DNA of 24,601 nt from an uncultured Bacteroidales bacterium (GTDB lineage Bacteria > Bacteroidota > Bacteroidia > Bacteroidales > Paludibacteraceae), in the NCBI GenBank assembly GCA_937911935.1, contig CALDQH010000062.1, positions 1-24,601 on the forward strand. Direction: 5' to 3'. Both the position numbers and the translations under genes were made by a program. Each line of letters opens with the position of its first letter. Positions within the stretch are counted from its first letter, which is position 1. The notes beneath the pieces are model-generated. The model did not search any database and had not been told where the DNA came from. It saw only the letters and a program-made list of their open reading frames with translations. Of this stretch, positions 1-7,192 are shown piece by piece.

Positions 1-1274
1 GCAACCGTATATATCCCTTGCTCAAGGGTAGCTAATTCCTTGCTCAGTTGCTCTTCTGCTCTCTTGAGCATTTCTACATCCACTCGCACACCCGCTTGCT
101 GCATCTCACGCAACACATTTGCTAATGGCAACTCCACTTCATTGTACAAATTCCATAAGGCAGAATCAGTTTTCAATGCGTCCCATTGAATGGGTTGACT
201 AGGATTATATGCCACCTCTGGATTAAGCAAATAACTCACTAGACGCCCCTCTAATGATTCTTGAGGCATTTGCTCTTCCTTCGCTATCCCTTCGGTATCC
301 TCCCGGAGTGGTAACGAAGTAGTATCGGTTTCTAAGGCTGCAAACAAGTCCAATGTTGCCTCTTGCTTCTTCGCTTTTTTGCTAGGCGTAGCAACTGCCA
401 CTTTAGCCACCTCTACGGGAGCTTGCTTCAATAGCGAATTGAACTCTAGCTCTCTATACAAGGGAGCTAACTTATCCCAATTTTTCTCCTGACACACAAG
501 CGCTTGCGCATCAAACTCTATCGGAACATCGGTCTTGATAGTCGCTAAGAAATAGGAGAAACGGATATCCTCAACTTGCTCCTGTACTTTGCGCTGCAAA
601 GCACCCTTCAATTGGTCGGTATTAGCAAGTAGATTTTCAATTGAGCCAAACTGTTGGAGCAATTGAACAGCAGTCTTTTCGCCCACACCTTTGCAACCAG
701 GAATATTATCGCTGCTATCGCCCATAAGACCAAGCAAATCAATAATTTGCGACTGGTTGCTTAGCCCGTATTTTGCCAATACTTCGGGCACACCCATTAC
801 TTCGTAGCCCCCGTTGTGGCGTGGACGATACATGTAGATGTGATCCTCAACCAACTGTCCATAGTCTTTATCGGGGGTGAGCATATACACCTCAAAACCT
901 TGTGCAGCAGCTTGCTTTGCCAATGTTCCAATAACATCGTCTGCCTCGTAGCCCATTACCTCGTAAATAGGAATGTTATAGGCTTTGAGTAGGTCTTTGA
1001 TGATGGGCACAGCCGTTTTAATGTCCTCGGGCGTTTTTTCGCGTTGTGCTTTGTATGCCTCAAACGCCTCGTGTCTAAAAGTAGGTCCAGCGGGGTCAAA
1101 AGCCACCGCAATGTGGGTAGGCTGTTCGCGTTTTAATACATCCTCGAGTGTATTAACAAATCCCAATATAGCAGAGGTGTTTAAACCCTTAGAATTGATA
1201 CGAGGGGCTCTTATAAAGGCAAAATAAGCCCTATAGATAAGTGCGTAGGCGTCTAATAAAAACAATTTTTTCAT
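1..1274 (-). CDS. polA: DNA polymerase I, N-terminal part (partial at window edge), without a 3'-5' exonuclease domain
   Basis: I translated this open frame from the ATG at 1272-1274 down to base 1; it has no stop and continues outside the window. Residues 1 to about 283 are a complete 5'-3' flap nuclease domain: start MKKLFLLDAYALIYRAYFAF, GYEADDVIGTLA, TPDKDYGQLV, and the helix-hairpin-helix region GDSSDNIPGCKGVGEKTAVQ, ending near ELEFNSLL. A Lys/Ala/Glu-rich linker follows, then VSYLLNPE (about residue 347) and at about 376 EVELPLANVLREMQQAGVRV, which is the start of the polymerase domain in Pol I proteins. Only about 100 residues separate ELEFNSLL from EVELPL, against roughly 245 in E. 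coli Pol I. The ExoI (DxE), ExoII (NxxxD) and ExoIII (YxxxD) motifs are not present. Pol I normally fills gaps and removes RNA primers in repair and lagging-strand synthesis; this version should not proofread. A near-consensus -7 box, TACCTTTA, lies on the minus strand at 1280-1287, so the leader would be very short. Confidence 0.95.
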   Translation of the reverse strand, partial: MKKLFLLDAYALIYRAYFAFIRAPRINSKGLNTSAILGFVNTLEDVLKREQPTHIAVAFDPAGPTFRHEAFEAYKAQREKTPEDIKTAVPIIKDLLKAYNIPIYEVMGYEADDVIGTLAKQAAAQGFEVYMLTPDKDYGQLVEDHIYMYRPRHNGGYEVMGVPEVLAKYGLSNQSQIIDLLGLMGDSSDNIPGCKGVGEKTAVQLLQQFGSIENLLANTDQLKGALQRKVQEQVEDIRFSYFLATIKTDVPIEFDAQALVCQEKNWDKLAPLYRELEFNSLLKQAPVEVAKVAVATPSKKAKKQEATLDLFAALETDTTSLPLREDTEGIAKEEQMPQESLEGRLVSYLLNPEVAYNPSQPIQWDALKTDSALWNLYNEVELPLANVLREMQQAGVRVDVEMLKRAEEQLSKELATLEQGIYTV

Positions 1275-1304
1275 GAGGGTAAAGGTACAATTTTTTTACG
1301 ATGC

Positions 1305-1337
1305 TTGCGTTAGTATAGTAAGAATTTTCTATTTTTG
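1305..1337 (+). promoter_or_regulatory. Bacteroidota-type promoter for the LytTR regulator
   Basis: A perfect -7 box TATTTTTG (TAnnTTTG) lies at 1330-1337. A TTG that could be the -33 element lies at 1305-1307, with a 22-bp spacer. Transcription would start near 1343, which leaves about 35 nt before the ATG at 1380 and only about 10 nt before the alternative TTG at 1353. This supports the ATG as start. Confidence 0.65.
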
Positions 1338-1379
1338 TAAGCGACTTATTCATTGACTAAACGAATCAACGTCCAAACA

Positions 1380-2303
1380 ATGCCCTCAGAAAAAAATAAA
1401 AATAAAAAAGGCAAAGTAGCAGGCTACTTAATCGAAAAATCAAACTTAATCAAGTTGGTTGTTTTTACCGCTTTGTTTTCGTTGGTTTTTGTAAACTTGT
1501 ACAAGCCCTTTGCATCCGATAGGTGGTTGGAGATTTCGCCCACTCAATATTTTTTGTATTCGTGTGTCATTGTTTTTATCGGTGTGTCGGTTATTGCCAT
1601 TAGCCGATATTTTATGAATCTTTTTGTTAGGCGATATTCGCTCAACAACATCGAATATGCCATTTGGGTAATTCTTGAACTTGTTCTTTTATCGGGTTTT
1701 TATACCCTCTACGTGCTGTGGATACGCTCCGATTTGGAGTTTTGGTCGCTCGAAGATGCGGTTATAGCCTTTCGCGACATCAACATTACAACCTTTTTGG
1801 TGGTATTCTTTCCGTATCTTATCTCGTGGCTTTATTTTGCCTACGACGATAAAAATAAGAAAATCAGGGAGTTAGAAAAACGTGGGTTGGTGCGTAACGG
1901 TCCCTCTGTACTGCATTTTAACGATGACAAAGGCGGACAACGCTTGGCCGTGGCATTCGAGTCGGTTATCTACCTTGAGTCGGCAGATAACTACATCGAA
2001 ATCAACTACCTATTGCAAGGCAAGTTGGAAAAATTTATGCTGCGTAACTCCATGAAACGTACCGAGTTAGAATTATCCGAAACAGCCATTAAACGCTGTC
2101 ATCGCTCGTATATGGTCAATTTTGAGCATGTTACCTCTTTGCACAAAGACGGAGACGATTTCTTTTTGCAATTAGACGTGCCCGATACCAAACAAATTCC
2201 TGTTTCTAAGACCTATGTAAACAGTGCGACCGAAGCGTTTACACACTTCGGCCGCCGCAAATCTATTTCGTTACACGAGGTTACTTATAGAGATAACGTT
2301 TGA
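1380..2303 (+). CDS. Membrane-anchored LytTR-family transcriptional regulator
   Basis: The protein has two parts. The N-terminal half carries four predicted membrane helices, visible as LIKLVVFTALFSLVFVNLY, YFLYSCVIVFIGVSVIAI, YAIWVILELVLLSGFYTLYV and TTFLVVFFPYLISWLYFAY. The C-terminal third is a LytTR DNA-binding domain: VIYLESADNYIEINY, the basic stretch LRNSMKRTEL, and CHRSYMVNFEHV, then KQIPVSKTYV near the end. There is no response-regulator receiver domain, so activity is probably set by the membrane part or by interaction rather than by phosphorylation of an Asp; this is inference. I start it at the ATG at 1380; the frame is open to a TTG at 1353, which would add nine residues, but that codon lies too close to the predicted transcription start. 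It is divergent from polA. Its last 23 bases overlap the end of the convergent acyl-CoA synthetase. Targets are unknown; many LytTR proteins control envelope or competence functions. Confidence 0.85.
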   Translation: MPSEKNKNKKGKVAGYLIEKSNLIKLVVFTALFSLVFVNLYKPFASDRWLEISPTQYFLYSCVIVFIGVSVIAISRYFMNLFVRRYSLNNIEYAIWVILELVLLSGFYTLYVLWIRSDLEFWSLEDAVIAFRDINITTFLVVFFPYLISWLYFAYDDKNKKIRELEKRGLVRNGPSVLHFNDDKGGQRLAVAFESVIYLESADNYIEINYLLQGKLEKFMLRNSMKRTELELSETAIKRCHRSYMVNFEHVTSLHKDGDDFFLQLDVPDTKQIPVSKTYVNSATEAFTHFGRRKSISLHEVTYRDNV

Positions 2304-3921
2304 TGCTGCGTTTAGGAGTTTTTTCAAACTCTTCGCTTACTAATTCTACGCTCGATACTTGGCAGAACTTAGGCAACAATCTGTTTACGTGTATGCGCAT
2401 GTGCTCCATGGCTTCTTGAGGCGTTTTGCCTGCTTGTTCGATGGCTTTGGTATCGGCATAAACCAATGCTACCAATTTTTCGTTGCGGCTTACCAAAACG
2501 CTTTCGATAACGTACTCCATGTTGTTTACCTTGTCTTCGATTTCTTCGGGATAGATATTTTGACCCGAGGGACCCAAAATCATGCTCTTGTTTCGACCAC
2601 GGATAAATACGTTGCCCTCTTTGTCCAAAATACCCAAGTCGCCAGTACGCATCCAGCCGTCCGATGTAAAGATAGCTTGTGTAGCTTCGGGGTTTTTGTA
2701 GTAGCCCAATAGCAAGTTGTCGCCTTTTACCAAAATTTCGCCAACTTGTTTGGTGGGTTCGAGCGAGTCGATGGTTAGTTGCATGCGATCAACCACACGA
2801 CCACAAGAGCGTTGTTTAAACAAATCCCAACGAGAATAAGCCAACAAAGGACCACATTCGGTCATGCCGTAACCTACGCAATAAGGGAATTTAATTTGTT
2901 TTAGGCAGGTTTCTACTTCGCGGTTTAGGGCAGCACCACCAATAATTAGGTATTTAAGGTTGCCACCAAAAGCAGCCATCAGTTGTTGGTGTACTTTTTT
3001 ACGAATTACGCCCGATATGCCTGGAATGTGCCACAATACGCGTACCAATGGTTTTTTGATAGCAGGGAAAATTTTTCCTTTAAAGATTTTTTCGACTACC
3101 AAGGGTACGGTCAAAATCATGTAGGGATTTACTTCGGAGAAAGCTTTCATCAATACTTGGGGCGATGGAGTTTTGCCCAAGAAATAAACGTGGCATCCAC
3201 CAGCTAATTGATACAAGAACTCGAATGTTAGACCAAACATGTGTGCCAAAGGAAGCATCGACACCATGCTCCAACCTGCTTTGTTAGGAATGTTGTCTTG
3301 ACCAAATTCTACGTTAGAACTGATGCTTCTAAAGTTAAGAACCACACCTTTGGGGTCGCCAGTACTGCCCGATGTATAGTTGATAACGGCAGGTTTTTCC
3401 ATGTTGTCGGTGGGGTAGTTTACGTCGTCTGCACTAAATCCGTTTGGATAGGCTGCCGCAAACAATTTTTCCCAGTTTTTGAAAGCTTTTTCTGCTTTTT
3501 CGGTTTTTGAGTAGAACAATTCTTTGCCGTCTTGGCAGATAATCGCTTCTACTTGCGACATTTCTTTGTTGTTCAAGCCAGCATATACTTGGTCGCCTAC
3601 CAAAAACAATTTAGCATCGGAGTGTTTAACCAAGTAGTGGATGCTATCTGCATGAAAAGCGTCCAAAATAGAAACGGCTACAGCCTCGTAGCTAAGCGTT
3701 GCCAAAAAGCAAGTTGCCCAATAAGTACTGTTTCTGCCGCAAAGAGCAATTTTGTCGCCTTTTTCGATGCCTAATTCTTTGAAAAGTACATGCCAGCGAG
3801 CAATTTGTGTAGCAAGGTCGCCGTAACTGTCTGTTTTTTTCTCGATGTAATCCGAGATTGCAGGCTGGTTCCAATCGCGTTTGATGGTTGCCTGTAGGTA
3901 ATCAAAAAAATGTTTTGCCAT
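2281..3921 (-). CDS. Long-chain acyl-CoA synthetase (AMP-binding, ANL superfamily)
   Basis: This 546-residue protein has the ordered motifs of adenylate-forming acyl-CoA ligases: P-loop YTSGSTGDPKG (182-192), YGMTECGP (351-358), the hinge-side GWMRTGDLG (422-430), RGRNKSMILGPSGQNIYPEE (441-460), and a C-terminal EKTPKRSIKR that would supply the catalytic lysine. It activates a fatty acid with ATP to an acyl-adenylate and then transfers it to CoA, probably at the inner face of the cytoplasmic membrane. Chain length cannot be read from sequence; similarity to the long-chain class is by overall length and motif spelling. The ATG at 3919-3921 gives a normal N-terminus. The gene is convergent with the LytTR gene and overlaps its last 23 bases, with no visible terminator between them. 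A canonical -7 box lies 45 bases upstream of the start. Confidence 0.92.
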   Translation of the reverse strand: MAKHFFDYLQATIKRDWNQPAISDYIEKKTDSYGDLATQIARWHVLFKELGIEKGDKIALCGRNSTYWATCFLATLSYEAVAVSILDAFHADSIHYLVKHSDAKLFLVGDQVYAGLNNKEMSQVEAIICQDGKELFYSKTEKAEKAFKNWEKLFAAAYPNGFSADDVNYPTDNMEKPAVINYTSGSTGDPKGVVLNFRSISSNVEFGQDNIPNKAGWSMVSMLPLAHMFGLTFEFLYQLAGGCHVYFLGKTPSPQVLMKAFSEVNPYMILTVPLVVEKIFKGKIFPAIKKPLVRVLWHIPGISGVIRKKVHQQLMAAFGGNLKYLIIGGAALNREVETCLKQIKFPYCVGYGMTECGPLLAYSRWDLFKQRSCGRVVDRMQLTIDSLEPTKQVGEILVKGDNLLLGYYKNPEATQAIFTSDGWMRTGDLGILDKEGNVFIRGRNKSMILGPSGQNIYPEEIEDKVNNMEYVIESVLVSRNEKLVALVYADTKAIEQAGKTPQEAMEHMRIHVNRLLPKFCQVSSVELVSEEFEKTPKRSIKRYLYK

Positions 3922-3965
3922 AAATGTTTATGTGTTTATGCGTTTATGCGATTCTGTTTCAAGGA

Positions 3966-3973
3966 CAAAGGTA
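3966..3973 (-). promoter_or_regulatory. -7 promoter box for the acyl-CoA synthetase gene
   Basis: On the minus strand the sequence reads TACCTTTG, a perfect TAnnTTTG box, 45 bases before the start codon. No TTG at a normal -33 spacing is evident. The predicted leader contains three near-repeats of CATAAACG (3923-3950). Confidence 0.55.
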
Positions 3974-4119
3974 TAACTAACTATGCAGAGGTACGCTGTT
4001 TTAATTATATATGGTATAAACCCTCAAAATTTTCTTTTTTGAGGGGTAAAAAAGGATATTTAGGGGCGAAAAAAGCCGTTGCACCATGTAAAATAACAAC
4101 AAATCCCAAAAAATAATGT

Positions 4120-4127
4120 TATCTTTA
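4120..4127 (+). promoter_or_regulatory. Possible -7 promoter box for fumarate hydratase
   Basis: TATCTTTA matches TAnnTTTG at all but the last base and lies 36 bases before the ATG. I see no clear -33 TTG at the right distance, so this is a weak call. Confidence 0.4.
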
Positions 4128-4163
4128 CCCATTCATTAGCATTCATTTAAACACAATAATAGT

Positions 4164-5777
4164 ATGGCAACAACATTTAAGTACGAACCCATGTTTCAAG
4201 TGGGCGAAGACAACACAGAGTACTACTTACTTACCAAAGATTATGTATCGGTAAGTGAGTTCGAGGGCAAACCCATCCTAAAAATTGCCCCCGAGGGCTT
4301 AACCGCCATGGCAAATGCCGCTTTCCGTGATGTATCTTTCTTGTTACGTCGCGAGCATAACGAGCAAGTAGCCAAAATTTTGTCGGACCCCGAAGCTTCC
4401 GAAAACGACAAATACGTAGCACTTACCTTTTTGCGCAATGCAGAGGTGGCAGTAAAAGGTAAATTGCCCCTTTGTCAAGATACAGGTACTGCCATTATTC
4501 ATGGCGAAAAAGGACAGCAAGTATTTACCGAAGGCGAAGACGAAGAAGCACTATCGCTTGGTGTTTACAAAACCTATACCGAAGAAAATTTGCGTTATTC
4601 GCAAAATGCTCCTCTCGACATGGACAACGAGGAAAATACCAAATGCAACCTACCTGCGCAAATCGATTTGCATGCTACCACTGGTATGGAATATCATTTC
4701 TTGTGCGTCACCAAAGGTGGTGGTTCTGCTAACAAAACCTACTTGTATCAAGAAACCAAAGCCCTTTTAAATCCCTCTACCTTGGTACCTTTCTTGGTAG
4801 AAAAGATGAAGACCTTGGGTACAGCAGCATGTCCTCCTTATCACATTGCCTTTGTGATTGGCGGCACATCGGCAGAGAAAAACCTACTTACCGTTAAATT
4901 GGCTTCTACACATTATTACGACAATTTGCCTACCACAGGTAGCGAAGGTGGTCGTGCATTCCGCGATGTAGAATTAGAAAAACAAGTATTGGAAGAAGCT
5001 TACAAAGTGGGTTTAGGTGCTCAATTTGGTGGTAAATACCTTGCACACGATATTCGTATTGTACGTTTGCCTCGTCACGGTGCATCTTGCCCCGTAGGTA
5101 TGGGCGTTTCTTGTTCTGCCGACCGCAACATCAAATGTAAAATCAACAAAGACGGTATTTGGATTGAAAAACTAGACGATAATCCAGGTCGTTTGATTCC
5201 CGAAGAACTACGCAACGCTGGCGAAGGTAATGCCGTACGTATCGACCTTAACCAACCCATGGAAGCTGTATTGGCAGAGCTTGATAAATACCCCGTAGCA
5301 ACCCGTTTGTCGCTAAATGGTACTATCATCGTAGGTCGCGATATTGCGCATGCAAAACTAAAAGAACGCCTCGATAACGGCGAAGATCTACCCGAATACA
5401 TCAAAAACCATCCTATCTACTACGCAGGTCCTGCCAAAACTCCTGCTGGTATGCCATGTGGTTCTATGGGTCCTACCACCGCAGGTCGTATGGACTCTTA
5501 CGTAGGTCTATTCCAATCCAAAGGCGGTAGCAAAATCATGCTCGCCAAAGGCAACCGTAGCCAACAAGTAACCGATGCCTGCAAGCAATACGGCGGCTTC
5601 TATTTAGGCTCTATTGGTGGTCCTGCAGCTATCCTTGCTCAAAACAACATCAAAAGCATCGAATGTGTAGAATATCCCGAATTAGGCATGGAAGCTATCT
5701 GGAAAATTGAGGTGGAAGATTTCCCTGCGTTTATTTTGGTGGATAATAAAGGCAACGACTTTTTCAAAACCCTTTAA
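4164..5777 (+). CDS. fum: Class I (iron-sulfur) fumarate hydratase, two-domain form
   Basis: This 537-residue protein is a full-length class I fumarase, which interconverts fumarate and malate in the cytoplasm. The three cluster cysteines are present: Cys104 in LPLCQDTGTA, Cys223 in TAACPPYHIAFV, and Cys317 in GVSCSADR, matching Cys105, Cys224 and Cys318 of E. coli FumA. Other family signatures are KGGGSANKTYL, VIGGTSAEKNL, GPAKTPAGMPCGSMGPTTAG (C-terminal swivel domain) and KGNRSQ. In Bacteroidales this enzyme usually works in the reductive branch that makes succinate through fumarate reductase. The 4Fe-4S cluster of this class is oxygen sensitive, which fits an anaerobe. It is monocistronic here, flanked by a divergent gene upstream and a long repeat-filled spacer with terminators downstream. 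Confidence 0.96.
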   Translation: MATTFKYEPMFQVGEDNTEYYLLTKDYVSVSEFEGKPILKIAPEGLTAMANAAFRDVSFLLRREHNEQVAKILSDPEASENDKYVALTFLRNAEVAVKGKLPLCQDTGTAIIHGEKGQQVFTEGEDEEALSLGVYKTYTEENLRYSQNAPLDMDNEENTKCNLPAQIDLHATTGMEYHFLCVTKGGGSANKTYLYQETKALLNPSTLVPFLVEKMKTLGTAACPPYHIAFVIGGTSAEKNLLTVKLASTHYYDNLPTTGSEGGRAFRDVELEKQVLEEAYKVGLGAQFGGKYLAHDIRIVRLPRHGASCPVGMGVSCSADRNIKCKINKDGIWIEKLDDNPGRLIPEELRNAGEGNAVRIDLNQPMEAVLAELDKYPVATRLSLNGTIIVGRDIAHAKLKERLDNGEDLPEYIKNHPIYYAGPAKTPAGMPCGSMGPTTAGRMDSYVGLFQSKGGSKIMLAKGNRSQQVTDACKQYGGFYLGSIGGPAAILAQNNIKSIECVEYPELGMEAIWKIEVEDFPAFILVDNKGNDFFKTL

Positions 5778-5841
5778 GAATTAGTTTATAGGGTGCTTTT
5801 TGCGTTGTGCTTGTGCTCAAAATCCTCATTTGCTTTCAGCG

Positions 5842-5900
5842 ATTCTGCTCACGCTCGGGATAATAAGTAAACTTATTCTCCTCTCGCTTAATCGCAGAAT
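5842..5900. repeat. Two-stem palindromic element, copy 1 (intergenic)
   Basis: The outer stem is ATTCTGC (5842-5848) with GCAGAAT (5894-5900). The inner stem is AATAAGT (5862-5868) with ACTTATT (5871-5877) around an AA loop. The internal-loop sequences TCACGCTCGGGATAA and CTCTCGCTTAATCGC are almost unchanged in the second copy at 14643-14705, while both stems differ and still pair. Flanking AGC (5838-5840) and GCT (5904-5906) may extend the outer stem. Confidence 0.8.
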
Positions 5901-5931
5901 TACGCTAAGTAAGCTCCGGATTCTCGGGCGG

Positions 5932-5969
5932 CGCAAGCCTTGAAATATCCACATTCTATTCACTCTTAC
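5932..5969 (+). repeat. 38-bp direct repeat, copy 1
   Basis: It begins CGCAAGCCTTGAAATATCC and ends CTATTCACTCTTAC. The second copy at 6141-6178 differs at one base (A against T at the 20th base). The copies are 209 bases apart. Confidence 0.85.
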
Positions 5970-6041
5970 GATGAGGTTAGAGCCTTAAAATCCCACCTCT
6001 AAACATAATTCTTACCAAAAAAATAGCATCACTGCATCACT

Positions 6042-6068
6042 AAAAGCACCCTTCGGGGTGCTTTTTTT
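6042..6068 (+). terminator. Rho-independent terminator for fum
   Basis: Stem GCACCC (6046-6051) and GGGTGC (6056-6061) around a TTCG loop, preceded by AAAA and followed by seven T. The stable UUCG-type tetraloop and T run are typical. Confidence 0.85.
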
Positions 6069-6103
6069 AATCCCTCCTTTTAAACTCGTTTTAACCCAGA
6101 AAC

Positions 6104-6132
6104 TCGGTCACTGAGCCTGTCGAAGTGCCCGA
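6104..6132. repeat. G.A-core hairpin element, copy A (intergenic)
   Basis: The core CACTGAGCCTGTCGAAGTG (6109-6127) folds as CACT with AGTG, then tandem G.A/A.G opposition, then one G-C pair closing a CCTGT loop. Outer arms TCGG (6104-6107) and CCGA (6129-6132) pair after a T/C mismatch. Seven T follow at 6133-6139, so this copy might also terminate plus-strand transcription. Two more copies lie inside murF. Confidence 0.75.
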
Positions 6133-6140
6133 TTTTTTTA

Positions 6141-6178
6141 CGCAAGCCTTGAAATATCCTCATTCTATTCACTCTTAC
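6141..6178 (+). repeat. 38-bp direct repeat, copy 2
   Basis: Same sequence as 5932-5969 apart from one base. It follows the T run of the preceding hairpin. Confidence 0.85.
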
Positions 6179-6184
6179 ATTTAG

Positions 6185-6222
6185 ATGATCGCATTACCGA
6201 ATAACCAAATCACCGACTCACC
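6185..6222. repeat. Degenerate 8-bp array of the TCACCGNN type
   Basis: The stretch reads as successive units ATTACCGA, ATAACCAA, ATCACCGA, CTCACC. The same kind of unit recurs at 9309-9345, 10953-10995 and, in murF, 14548-14583. Confidence 0.6.
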
Positions 6223-6252
6223 AAAAAAGCACCCCGTTGGGTGCTTTTTTTT
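6223..6252 (+). terminator. Second GCACCC terminator after fum
   Basis: Stem GCACCC (6229-6234) and GGGTGC (6239-6244) around CGTT, preceded by six A and followed by eight T. It repeats the stem of the terminator at 6042-6068 and probably arose with it by duplication. Confidence 0.8.
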
Positions 6253-6282
6253 ATTGATGATTCCCTTCGGTCATCAAGACGA

Positions 6283-6313
6283 CATCGATTCGTCGATTCG
6301 TCGATTAGTCAAC
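6283..6313. repeat. Degenerate 8-bp array of the TCGATTNG type
   Basis: Three successive units TCGATTCG, TCGATTCG, TCGATTAG are visible, ending GTCAAC. Related units occur in the murF insertions (CGATTAGTCGATTCATCGG, 14709-14727). Confidence 0.6.
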
Positions 6314-6315
6314 AC

Positions 6316-6350
6316 AAAAAAAGGAGAACCAATTGGTTCTCCTTTTTTTT
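6316..6350. terminator. Bidirectional terminator between fum and tsf
   Basis: A perfect palindrome GGAGAACCAATTGGTTCTCC (6323-6342) is flanked by seven A and eight T, so it can end transcription from both sides. It lies 17 bases beyond the tsf stop and is the natural end of the ribosomal operon. Confidence 0.9.
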
Positions 6351-6366
6351 GTATATAGACTACTAA

Positions 6367-7188
6367 TTAGTCAACGTTCAAAGTAACGCGTTTGAAATCA
6401 ACAGCGGTAAGAGAAGCTGATTGTTGTTTCAAGTAATCTTTAACGCTAACTTTAGCGTCTTTGATGAATGCTTGTTCCAACAAGGTAGATTCGCTGTAGA
6501 ATTTGTTCAAGCGACCTTGAGCAATTTTATCCAACATAGCTTCTGGTTTACCTTCTTGACGAGCTTTTTCGCGGCCAATTTCCAACTCTTGTTCGATGAT
6601 GTTAGCAGGAACACTTTCGCGGTTAACAGCGATAGGGTTCATAGCTGCAACTTGCATAGCGATTTCGCGAGCGATTTGGTTGTCGATAGCTTCGTTGAAA
6701 GTTACGATGGTAGCCAATTTGTTACCAGGGTGAATGTAAGAAACGGTAGCAGTACCCTTTACAAATTCGTAGAAGCCCAATTCCATTTTTTCGCCGGTGA
6801 TACCGCTGCGGTCGGTAATCAAGTCGGCAATGCTACGGCCGTCTAATTCAGCTGCCAAAAGCGCTTCTTTGCTTTCAATTTGGTTTGCCATAGCAAAGTC
6901 CAAAATGCTTTGAGTAAGAGCGATAAAGTCGGCGTTTTGAGCAACGAAGTCAGTTTCGCATTGCAATGCTACGATAGCAGCAAAACCTTCTTTTTGAGCT
7001 GCCAATACGCAACCTTCGGCTGCTTGGCGGTCGCTACGTTTAGCAGCGATAGCTTGACCTTTTTTACGGATAATTTCAATTGCTTTGTCAAAATTGCCTT
7101 CGGCTTCGGTTAAAGCGTTTTTGCAATCCATCATTCCAGCTCCGGTCATTGTACGAAGCTTGGAAATATCTGCCATAGTTACTGCCAT
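6367..7188 (-). CDS. tsf: Translation elongation factor Ts
   Basis: EF-Ts exchanges GDP for GTP on EF-Tu in the cytoplasm. The 273-residue product starts with the UBA-like domain (ISKLRTMTGAGMMDCKNAL), which contains the family signature TGAGMMDCK, and has the core motif CETDFVAQNADF at about 78-89. The length is a little under that of many EF-Ts proteins but covers both core subdomains. It begins four bases after the rpsB stop, the usual rpsB-tsf pairing, and is probably translationally coupled. An internal ATG at codon 5 (MADISKLR) is an equally possible start. The bidirectional terminator at 6316-6350 ends the transcript. Confidence 0.97.
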   Translation of the reverse strand: MAVTMADISKLRTMTGAGMMDCKNALTEAEGNFDKAIEIIRKKGQAIAAKRSDRQAAEGCVLAAQKEGFAAIVALQCETDFVAQNADFIALTQSILDFAMANQIESKEALLAAELDGRSIADLITDRSGITGEKMELGFYEFVKGTATVSYIHPGNKLATIVTFNEAIDNQIAREIAMQVAAMNPIAVNRESVPANIIEQELEIGREKARQEGKPEAMLDKIAQGRLNKFYSESTLLEQAFIKDAKVSVKDYLKQQSASLTAVDFKRVTLNVD

Positions 7189-7192
7189 AGTC

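Larger units (their letters stand above)
5778..6366. other. 589-bp intergenic spacer between fum and tsf, filled with repeats and terminators
   Basis: No gene is supported here. In order the spacer holds a two-stem palindromic element (5842-5900), the first copy of a 38-bp direct repeat (5932-5969), a terminator (6042-6068), a G.A-core hairpin (6104-6132), the second copy of the direct repeat (6141-6178), an 8-bp array (6185-6222), a second terminator almost identical to the first (6223-6252), a second short array (6283-6313) and a bidirectional terminator (6316-6350). The order direct repeat, CATCAC-type array, GCACCC terminator occurs twice, which suggests a partial tandem duplication of 110-140 bp. 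The first terminator is 265 bases after the fum stop, so the transcript may have a long structured 3' end. Confidence 0.8.

Noticed and set aside
1353..1379. TTG at 1353 as start of the LytTR gene
   Set aside because: It would lie only about 10 nt after the predicted transcription start; the ATG at 1380 is better placed.
3910..4116. A 68-codon plus-strand frame in the spacer between the acyl-CoA synthetase and fum genes
   Set aside because: It starts inside the divergent gene, covers that gene's -7 box and codes for a low-quality sequence; the spacer is better explained by two divergent promoters.
6185..6313. Short repeats as a possible CRISPR array
   Set aside because: Units are 8 bp with no unique spacers of 25-40 bp and no cas genes nearby.
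5778..6366. A tRNA or other standard RNA gene in the fum-tsf spacer
   Set aside because: I found no cloverleaf, T-loop GGTTCRANNC or CCA-like end; the palindromes do not fit tRNA geometry.
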